DNA from: Paenibacillus_AA sp045062745 | GTDB taxonomy: Bacteria > Bacillota > Bacilli > Paenibacillales > NBRC-103111 | DNA: 64,000 bases | Assembly (NCBI RefSeq): GCF_045062745.1 | Contig: NZ_JBJGED010000002.1 | Location: forward strand, 248,001-312,000 | Direction of reading: 5' to 3' | Shown here: in pieces, positions 58,564 through 64,000 of the stretch | Layout of the letters: the number at the start of each line of letters is the position of its first letter | Position numbering within the stretch: the first letter of the stretch is position 1 | Notes under the pieces: generated by a model | Told to the model about the DNA's origin: nothing | Database searches by the model: none | Seen by the model: the letters and a program-made list of their open reading frames with translations, nothing else | Position numbers and translations under genes: made by a program

Positions 58564-60342
58564 TTACGTCATTTCGGCATGTTCCAAAGCGGGAAGCTCA
58601 ATCCGGATCAGCGTGCCCACATCCGGCAGGGAGAAGATCGAAAGTCCATATTCGGGGCCAAAATGAAGCCCGATCCGCTCATGGACGTTCATGATCCCGA
58701 TTCCGGTGAACCTGTGTTTGTTCGGCGCCTTATGGCGTACCGCAAGCAGATTGTTCAAGAGCTCCGAGCTCATGCCCAGCCCATTGTCCCGGATCGTAAC
58801 GATCAGTTTATCCTTGACGCACTTCGTCCGGATCCGGATCGTGCCGGAGCGTTTGAGCGGTGCAAGTCCGTGGAAGATGGCATTCTCCACAAGCGGCTGC
58901 AACGTTAACTTCAGCATCGTCTTGCCGTTCGTTTCCGGTGCCGCGTCGATCTCCATCGTGAACTTATCGCCATATCTCACCTTCTGAATGTACGCATACA
59001 TGCGCAGCCCTTCCAGCTCCTCCTCCAAGGAGACGAATTCCTTGCTTTTATCAAAGCTGAAGGACAGCAAGCCAACGAGCGCCTTGATCGTTTCCCGTAC
59101 CTCGCTGATTTTGTGCTGCTTGGCTAGAGAGCTGATGCAGGCCAGTGTATTGTACAAAAAATGCGGAGCAATTTGACTCTGCAGCATTTTCAGCTCGAAT
59201 TGCTTCTTGCGGCGATCCGCCTCTTTCGTTTCTCTCATCAAAAGATGAATCCGCTCCATCATCGCATTATAGCTTCGCGCCAACCGGCCGATCTCATCGT
59301 TTCCTGTCGTTTGTATACTGTGAAGCACCTCCATATCGTAAACCCGGTCCATCTTCGCCACGAGCGTACGAACCGGCTTCGTAATATAGCGGCTCAACAT
59401 ATAGGTGCTCGCCAGCACCAGAACGAACCAGAACAAACCCGCGGTGCTGAAGTTCTGATACAGGCTGCGAATATTTTGATAGAAGAAGCTGTTTTCATAA
59501 AACGCGATAAAATACCAGCCTAGCCGATTCATCCCGGATTTCACGGCAACCAGGTCTCCCTGTGGACCCGCAAGCTCCGATGTTCCGATGGGAAGCTCCG
59601 AGATTTGCTCGACGAAGCTCCCCTTCAGCTCCGGCGGAAACACCGAGGTGTTGTAGGGCAGCAGCCGTGTCGAGCTGTTGGTACTTTCAACCAAATGAAC
59701 GACATTTCGTTGATTGGTGACGATCGCGAACGTTTGATGTCTCGTATTCATGAATTGAGCGATCATGTTCGATAGTTGGGCGAGATCGATCTCCACCACG
59801 GCTATCCCTCGAAACGACTGGGTCGCAGCGGATTGAATGGGCAGCACGAAGGCGACCGTCTTTCCCGACATCGGGGATTGATAGGGCTCGGTGATAAACA
59901 TCCCGTACGTTTGCTTGGCCTTTTCAAGCAGTGAGGAGATGTGCGGATTTCCGATGATTTCGAAGGTCGTCTGGGCGTGGGAAATGACGGTGCCATCCTC
60001 TCGAACCAAATAGAGCGACCTATACAGCGTTCGGTTCATATTCGCATAGGATCGCAGAACCTCTGCAGCGTCCTTCTCCTTCCCGACGTTCAACAGATCT
60101 CCTTGGGTGGAGATCAAAAGTAGAATGTTTTGCACATTGTCCAAGTACGCATTCATGTACAGATTCGTGCGGTCAATGATGATTTGGGCATCTGTGACGA
60201 CTTGCTTGCGGAACAAATCCTCCGCTTCCCGCAGGTTGTTCCAGGCAAGTCCCCCTAACAGGACGAGCGTTCCCAGGGATAAAAATAAAAAATGTTTGGC
60301 CAGCATGCTCCAGCTGCCAAACCAAGATATTAGTGCTTTCAT
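58564..60342 (-). CDS. YesM-type sensor histidine kinase
   Basis: A 592-residue kinase of the LytS/YesM class. Membrane segments are at about 14-32 and 298-320, enclosing an extracellular dCache-like sensor of about 260 residues. HAMP follows. The histidine is in LKMLQSQIAPHFLYNTLACI (about 405), where QxxPHFLYN is the class hallmark; here Ala replaces the usual residue before Pro. ATPase blocks are LQPLVENAIFHGLAPL, VTIRDNGLGMSSELL and GIGIMNVHERI. It is seven bases after the YesN-type gene. The pair probably senses a sugar outside the cell and activates the importer operon. Confidence 0.93.
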   Translation of the reverse strand: MKALISWFGSWSMLAKHFLFLSLGTLVLLGGLAWNNLREAEDLFRKQVVTDAQIIIDRTNLYMNAYLDNVQNILLLISTQGDLLNVGKEKDAAEVLRSYANMNRTLYRSLYLVREDGTVISHAQTTFEIIGNPHISSLLEKAKQTYGMFITEPYQSPMSGKTVAFVLPIQSAATQSFRGIAVVEIDLAQLSNMIAQFMNTRHQTFAIVTNQRNVVHLVESTNSSTRLLPYNTSVFPPELKGSFVEQISELPIGTSELAGPQGDLVAVKSGMNRLGWYFIAFYENSFFYQNIRSLYQNFSTAGLFWFVLVLASTYMLSRYITKPVRTLVAKMDRVYDMEVLHSIQTTGNDEIGRLARSYNAMMERIHLLMRETKEADRRKKQFELKMLQSQIAPHFLYNTLACISSLAKQHKISEVRETIKALVGLLSFSFDKSKEFVSLEEELEGLRMYAYIQKVRYGDKFTMEIDAAPETNGKTMLKLTLQPLVENAIFHGLAPLKRSGTIRIRTKCVKDKLIVTIRDNGLGMSSELLNNLLAVRHKAPNKHRFTGIGIMNVHERIGLHFGPEYGLSIFSLPDVGTLIRIELPALEHAEMT

Positions 60343-60349
60343 ATAATCA

Positions 60350-61138
60350 TCAGCCCTTTTTGTAATCTGTAGGTGCTACCCCTGTCCAATTCCGGAACAG
60401 CTGCGAGAAATATCGGTAATTGGGAATGCCTACCCGTTCGGCCACCTCATACACTTTAAGCGATGTGGTCTGAAGCAGCAGCACCGCCATTTCCAGCCGC
60501 AACCGGGTGACATATTCGTTAAAGGACTCGCCAGTTTCCTCCCGGAACAGACGGCTCAGGTAGTAGGAGCTGAGGCCAACCTCCTCCGCCACGGAAGTGA
60601 GGGTAAGCGGCTCGTTCAGCTTGCTCTCGATGATGCGCCTGGCGAACTGCACTTCTTTCCGAATTTTCCGATCGGTGACTGAGGTGGAAGGTTGATGCTG
60701 GGATTGTTCCCGGCGACTTTGTTCCTGCTCGTAATGTCTTAGATTGACCTCACGCTTGATCGCTTCTCTCGCCTTTTCTATGGCTGACTTCAGTTCCTCT
60801 TCATCGAACGACAGCTTTGTAAAATAATCCAAAGCCCCAAGCTTCAGTGCCTCTTGCGCATAATGGAAATCACTATGGCAAGTTAGCAACACAAATTGAC
60901 TCTGTGGATATCTTTTTTTGACTTCGCGGAACAGCTCCAGTCCGTTCATGATCGGCATCGTTATATCGGAAATCAGGAGCTCCGGCTTTAAGGACTCGCA
61001 CAGCTTGAGCGCTTCCTCCCCATTCTCCGCTTCTCCGACGAGCTCGGCTCCCAGGGAAAGCCACGGCATCGAGCGGAGTTCCTGTCTTAACGGCAGTTCA
61101 TCATCTATGATCAGCACTTTGAGCGGTGTGGCCGACAT
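60350..61138 (-). CDS. YesN-type AraC response regulator
   Basis: A 262-residue regulator. The receiver has VLIIDDELPLRQEL and Asp58 in LLISDITMPIMNGL. The C-terminus has two helix-turn-helix motifs (LTSVAEEVGLSSYYLSRLFR and YEVAERVGIPNYRYFSQLFR) ending GVAPTDYKKG. The middle linker (about 125-165) is Gln/Arg/Ser-rich. I start at the ATG at 61138; an ATG at 61150 is possible but lacks room for a ribosome binding site. It pairs with the downstream YesM-type kinase. Confidence 0.92.
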   Translation of the reverse strand: MSATPLKVLIIDDELPLRQELRSMPWLSLGAELVGEAENGEEALKLCESLKPELLISDITMPIMNGLELFREVKKRYPQSQFVLLTCHSDFHYAQEALKLGALDYFTKLSFDEEELKSAIEKAREAIKREVNLRHYEQEQSRREQSQHQPSTSVTDRKIRKEVQFARRIIESKLNEPLTLTSVAEEVGLSSYYLSRLFREETGESFNEYVTRLRLEMAVLLLQTTSLKVYEVAERVGIPNYRYFSQLFRNWTGVAPTDYKKG

Positions 61139-61246
61139 GCATCGCACCATCCTGTCTATACACGATTACGACCATGATACCAGCAATACCCGGGTTTGTT
61201 TATACCAAAAAGTTGCTAGAATGTACAAAAAACGAAACTGGCTCGT

Positions 61247-61286
61247 AAAAAATATTAAAGCCTCTGAAGCAGATTCACTCCAGAGG
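61247..61286 (-). terminator. Second hairpin downstream of the aminotransferase
   Basis: On the minus strand CCTCTGGAG pairs with CTTCAGAGG around an 8-base loop and is followed by a T-rich tract. It may be a backup terminator; otherwise this 283-base gap holds only the hairpin nearer the aminotransferase and, presumably, the promoter of the YesN-type gene. Confidence 0.4.
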
Positions 61287-61362
61287 TACTTGGTCGTGGC
61301 GTTCAGTTGGCGCATGGGCGTGCAGGCAGAGGGGTTCCGATTACCAGTCTAATAATTTCGCT

Positions 61363-61400
61363 AAAAAAGGACCCGCCTGCAAAAGTGCAGACAAGTCCTT
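61363..61400 (-). terminator. Terminator of the aminotransferase gene
   Basis: On the minus strand AAGGAC and GTCCTT form the outer stem, CTGCA and TGCAG the inner one, with a run of Ts after it. It lies 22 bases after the stop codon. Confidence 0.8.
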
Positions 61401-61421
61401 GAGATCCCTCATTTCCTTACA

Positions 61422-62711
61422 TTACACAAGCTCTTTCAGCACATCCTCGATCACTTCGAGCGTATAGTCGATGTCCGCGTCGGTGTGGCTGTAGCTAACG
61501 TGATTGCGCTTGATGTTCATCGGCATTTTGAAGATGCCGCGTTCGATCAGCTTCTTGCGGTAGTTGACGTACAAGGTCGCGTCGTTGTGCTGGAGGTCGG
61601 TATAATTTTTAGGAACGAAGTCCATAAAATAAGTCGTCCAAACCGAGCCGAAGCCGGCTACGATCGCTTTGACGCCCAAGCGCGCGTGGATGTCGCGAAT
61701 GCCGCTCCGCATTTTCTCGCCCAGGCGGAATACATGCTCATGTACGGGCTCGTTCTCCATCATCTCGAGCGTCGCGATCGTCGCGGCGGTCCCGACGGCA
61801 TGGCCGTTGTACGTACCCGCGAACCAGACGTCCCCGCCGGGCTGCGTGTTGAAGCGCTGCATGAGCTCCCGCTTGCCCGCAATCGCCGCAATCGGGAAGC
61901 CGTTCGCCATCGCCTTGCCCATCGTGGTTAAGTCCGGCGTCACGCCCGCAACCTTCTGATAGCCGCCGATATTATGGCGGAAGCCGGTGATCACTTCGTC
62001 GAAGATCAGAATGACGCCATTGGCCGTACACAGCTCGCGCAGCCCTTCCAGGAAGCCCGGTTCCGGCATGATGCAGCCGATGTTGTGCGGGATCGGCTCG
62101 ACTATGAGCGCCGCGACTTCATTCTTGTTGTTGCGGAGCGTCTGTTCCACACTGTCCAGATCATTGAACGTACAGATAAGCGTGTTGTCGATCGCTTCGT
62201 CCATCATGCCCGCGGACCCCGGATCGCGCTTGCCGATCATATCCCAGGCGCTGAGCATGTTCCGGGCGACGTAGTCGTGCCAGCCGTGGTAGCAGCCTTG
62301 GAACTTGATCAGCTTCGTCCGCCCCGTAACCGCGCGAGAGAGACGGATCGCATGGTAGGTCGCCTCCGAACCGGAGTTGCAAAACAACACTTGATCCGCG
62401 GACGGCACGTGGCTCACGATTTTGCGTGCGCATTCAACCTCGAGGTCGGTCGTCCCTACCCCATACAAGTCGGTACGGCCGAGCGCTTCGATGACTTTCC
62501 CATTCACATAGGGATGGTTGTGACCGAGGATATAGGGCCCGAATGCGGCCTGGTAGTCGATATACTTCTTCCCGTCCGCATCGTAGATATACGCGCCCTC
62601 GCCCTTCGTGAAGACAGGGAACGGATCGACATTGCGGATGGACGTGTGGACCCCGCCCGGCGTATATTTTTTGGCCTCTTCGTGAATTTGCTGCGATTTG
62701 CTCAAGCTCAT
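61422..62711 (-). CDS. Class III aminotransferase (glutamate-1-semialdehyde aminomutase-like)
   Basis: A 429-residue PLP enzyme. The start KKYTPGGVHTSIRNVDPFPVF and GAYIYDADGKKYIDYQAAFGPYILGHNHP resemble glutamate-1-semialdehyde 2,1-aminomutases. FCNSGSEATYHAIRLSRAVTG binds the PLP phosphate, LIFDEVITGFR holds the conserved Asp and the Schiff-base lysine is in LTTMGKAMANGFPIAAIAG. As it stands alone beside an SDR and an IclR regulator, it is more likely a catabolic transaminase than a haem-pathway enzyme. AGGAGG lies right upstream. A clear sigma-A promoter and a palindromic operator precede it. Confidence 0.9.
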   Translation of the reverse strand: MSLSKSQQIHEEAKKYTPGGVHTSIRNVDPFPVFTKGEGAYIYDADGKKYIDYQAAFGPYILGHNHPYVNGKVIEALGRTDLYGVGTTDLEVECARKIVSHVPSADQVLFCNSGSEATYHAIRLSRAVTGRTKLIKFQGCYHGWHDYVARNMLSAWDMIGKRDPGSAGMMDEAIDNTLICTFNDLDSVEQTLRNNKNEVAALIVEPIPHNIGCIMPEPGFLEGLRELCTANGVILIFDEVITGFRHNIGGYQKVAGVTPDLTTMGKAMANGFPIAAIAGKRELMQRFNTQPGGDVWFAGTYNGHAVGTAATIATLEMMENEPVHEHVFRLGEKMRSGIRDIHARLGVKAIVAGFGSVWTTYFMDFVPKNYTDLQHNDATLYVNYRKKLIERGIFKMPMNIKRNHVSYSHTDADIDYTLEVIEDVLKELV

Positions 62712-62749
62712 AGGAAACCTCCTGAAATGTTGAGTACTTTAAAGATGAG

Positions 62750-62763
62750 TTCAATATATTGAA
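62750..62763. promoter_or_regulatory. Operator 1: perfect palindrome upstream of the aminotransferase
   Basis: TTCAATATATTGAA is a perfect 14-bp palindrome, 39 bases before the aminotransferase start and downstream of its -10. A second, near-identical copy lies at 62927-62940. The adjacent IclR gene is the likely binder. Confidence 0.75.
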
Positions 62764-62787
62764 TTCTATTCAGAAACTGCTATTGCC

Positions 62788-62817
62788 ATTATAAGAATAC
62801 CTCCCTTTATCCGTCAA
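62788..62817 (-). promoter_or_regulatory. Sigma-A promoter of the aminotransferase gene
   Basis: On the minus strand TTGACG, 18 bases, then a perfect TATAAT. The palindrome at 62750-62763 lies just after the expected transcription start. Confidence 0.8.
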
Positions 62818-62882
62818 TACTGAAATGTAAACTTGGGTCCTCCTCCATTATTATCAGTGGATTCGCAGGGAACAAAAAGCGT

Positions 62883-62910
62883 TTGACAGCCAAAGCCGAT
62901 CAATTGTAAA
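62883..62910 (+). promoter_or_regulatory. Promoter of the SDR-IclR operon
   Basis: A perfect TTGACA, 16 bases, then TGTAAA (four of six). The operator copy at 62927-62940 follows within about 20 bases. Confidence 0.6.
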
Positions 62911-62926
62911 GTGGGGTTAAAAGCGA

Positions 62927-62940
62927 TTCAACCTATTGAT
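62927..62940. promoter_or_regulatory. Operator 2: imperfect copy upstream of the SDR gene
   Basis: TTCAACCTATTGAT matches 11 of 14 positions of the palindrome at 62750-62763 and lies 28 bases before the SDR start, also downstream of its promoter. Confidence 0.65.
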
Positions 62941-62968
62941 TCCTACTTAAAATCGGAGGACCATTCGC

Positions 62969-63757
62969 ATGAGATTGAAGGACAAACGTGTTTTAATTAC
63001 GGGAGGAGCCCGGGGAATCGGCCTCGGGATTGCCGAACGATTCATCCGGGAAGGCGCGAGCGTATTTCTCGTTGACCTGCGCGAGGAACAATTGACAGGT
63101 GCTGTAGAACAATTGAAGAAGCAAGCCCAGTCACTGCCGCATGGAGATTCGATCCATGTGCATTCGGCGGTATGCGATTTGGCGGACGCCGCTCAGGTGG
63201 AGCGGGTAGCAGCCCTAGCCTGGGATACGCTCTCCGGCCTCAATATTCTGATCAACAATGCGGGCATCGCCGTGCGTGAGCCGTTCACCTCGATCCCGTA
63301 TCAGCGCTGGCTGGACATCGTGAACGTGAACTTGAATGCGATGTTCCTGCTCAGCCAGGTGGTCACCCAACGCATGATCGAGGAAGGCATTCAAGGGTCG
63401 ATCGTCAACATGGCGTCCAAGAACGGCCTCGCCGGCAGCTCCATGCTGGCGCATTATAACGCCTCCAAGGGCGGCGTCGTGCTGCTGACGCAATCGATGG
63501 CGGTCGACCTGGCTCAGCATGGGATTCGGGTGAACGCGGTAGCGCCGGGGTTCATCGACACTCCGCTCGATCGCGAGCTCAAGAAGAAGGAAGAGAATCC
63601 GCTCGATCTCACCTCGCGTACCCCGATGCGCCGGCTCGGGACGATCGAGGAAACCGCCAATGCGTTCCTGTTCCTTGCTTCCGACGAAGCCTCCTATATC
63701 ACAGGCACTACGCTCGTCGTAGATGGCGGCCATCTGGCGAATGCAGGTGAACTCTAA
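62969..63757 (+). CDS. SDR-family oxidoreductase
   Basis: A 262-residue classical short-chain dehydrogenase. The NAD(P) site is VLITGGARGIGLGIAE (about 8-23), NNAG is in LNILINNAGIAVREP, and the catalytic Tyr and Lys are in MLAHYNASKGGVVLL. The end NAVAPGFIDTPLDREL and ITGTTLVVDGG is standard. AGGAG-type ribosome binding occurs upstream. The stop overlaps the start of the IclR gene by one base. Substrate is unknown; with the divergent aminotransferase it could form a two-step pathway for an amino or keto compound. Confidence 0.92.
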   Translation: MRLKDKRVLITGGARGIGLGIAERFIREGASVFLVDLREEQLTGAVEQLKKQAQSLPHGDSIHVHSAVCDLADAAQVERVAALAWDTLSGLNILINNAGIAVREPFTSIPYQRWLDIVNVNLNAMFLLSQVVTQRMIEEGIQGSIVNMASKNGLAGSSMLAHYNASKGGVVLLTQSMAVDLAQHGIRVNAVAPGFIDTPLDRELKKKEENPLDLTSRTPMRRLGTIEETANAFLFLASDEASYITGTTLVVDGGHLANAGEL

Positions 63758-64000
63758 TGGCACAAGGCACGAAGGAATATTCCGTTCCGGCACTCGAGAA
63801 GTCTATCCTCATCCTGAACGCGCTCGCGGAAGAGGAGCTGACGATCGGCGATCTGCACGCGCGGCTGAAGCTTCCGAAGACAACGACGTTCGTCATCCTG
63901 AATACGCTGGAGCAGCATCAGATCATCAGCAAATCCCCCGACGGCCGTTATCGGCTCGGTCCCGGAGTGCTCCGATGGAGCAACCGGTACTTGAACTCGA
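63757..64000 (+). CDS. IclR-family transcriptional regulator, 3' end missing
   Basis: The first 81 residues of an IclR-type regulator are visible before the window ends. The N-terminal winged helix is clear: YSVPALEKSILILNALAEEEL, then LHARLKLPKTTTFVILNTLE and the wing GRYRLGPGVLRW. The effector-binding domain lies outside. AGGTGA lies about six bases before the ATG, which overlaps the SDR stop (TAATG). It probably represses both the SDR-iclR operon and the divergent aminotransferase through the paired operators. Confidence 0.9.
   Translation, partial: MAQGTKEYSVPALEKSILILNALAEEELTIGDLHARLKLPKTTTFVILNTLEQHQIISKSPDGRYRLGPGVLRWSNRYLNS

Noticed and set aside
62868..62890. cre-like AAAGCGTTTGACA near the SDR promoter
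   Set aside because: Too many mismatches with the cre consensus; the match comes from the -35 element.

Overview
The window reads as a chromosomal segment of a GC-rich, endospore-forming member of the Bacillales, most likely a Paenibacillus-type organism. Pointers are a spore germinant-receptor operon, a Bacillus-style fad regulon with FadF, FadN and FadR, two Lpl-type sugar importers, a YesM/YesN-type two-component pair, a membrane-anchored AraC regulator and strong Gram-positive ribosome binding sites. I see no rRNA, tRNA, CRISPR array, insertion sequence or prophage. One gene is cut at each edge: a YwbE-family gene on the left and an IclR regulator on the right.

Layout. 1-11.1 kb is a fatty acid beta-oxidation locus. 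A minus-strand operon (fadF, fadN, fadA, fadE, thioesterase) diverges from fadR-etfB-etfA, and one perfect FadR-type palindrome lies between them. 11.1-20.9 kb holds single metabolic genes: GDSL hydrolase, M20 amidohydrolase, EamA transporter, M42 peptidase, a small acidic protein, an esterase, an amidohydrolase overlapping a phospholipase C-like gene, an MFS transporter and an AraC regulator. 20.9-25.1 kb is the germinant-receptor operon in the order A-C-D-B. It is followed by lcfA, a leaderless beta-helix protein, a Gfo/Idh/MocA oxidoreductase and an Eis-type acetyltransferase.

31.2-42.0 kb is a first glycan-related region: a DUF4091 (GH123-like) protein and a membrane AraC regulator on the plus strand, then a minus-strand importer operon ending in a tandem alpha/beta hydrolase, with a cysteine-synthase-like gene next to it. 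42.2-51.0 kb is an accessory stretch: a redox-type MerR-thioredoxin pair, a NUDIX/nucleotidyltransferase/NUDIX/HAD run, a DUF2306 membrane protein, a DJ-1 fusion, a two-component system, and an esterase-DoxX pair facing a cupin-HTH regulator. 51.0-61.1 kb is a second glycan locus: YesN-YesM, LplB, LplC, a binding lipoprotein, an FAD oxidoreductase and a GH42 beta-galactosidase. 61.4-64.0 kb has an aminotransferase diverging from an SDR-IclR pair.

How it fits together. Both importers have exported lipoprotein receptors, while their hydrolases lack signal peptides, so oligosaccharides are probably imported and then cut in the cytoplasm. Both importer operons carry CcpA-like cre sites near the promoter. 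Several regulators sit beside matching DNA signals: FadR with its 18-bp palindrome, MerR with a 20-bp-spacer promoter, the cupin-HTH regulator with a perfect 13-bp inverted repeat, and IclR with two copies of a TTCAA(N4)TTGA-type operator. The best candidates for undescribed biology are the GH42/FAD-oxidoreductase locus, the tandem-hydrolase importer operon and the MerR-thioredoxin redox pair. All functions are inferred from reading the sequence; no database search was run.
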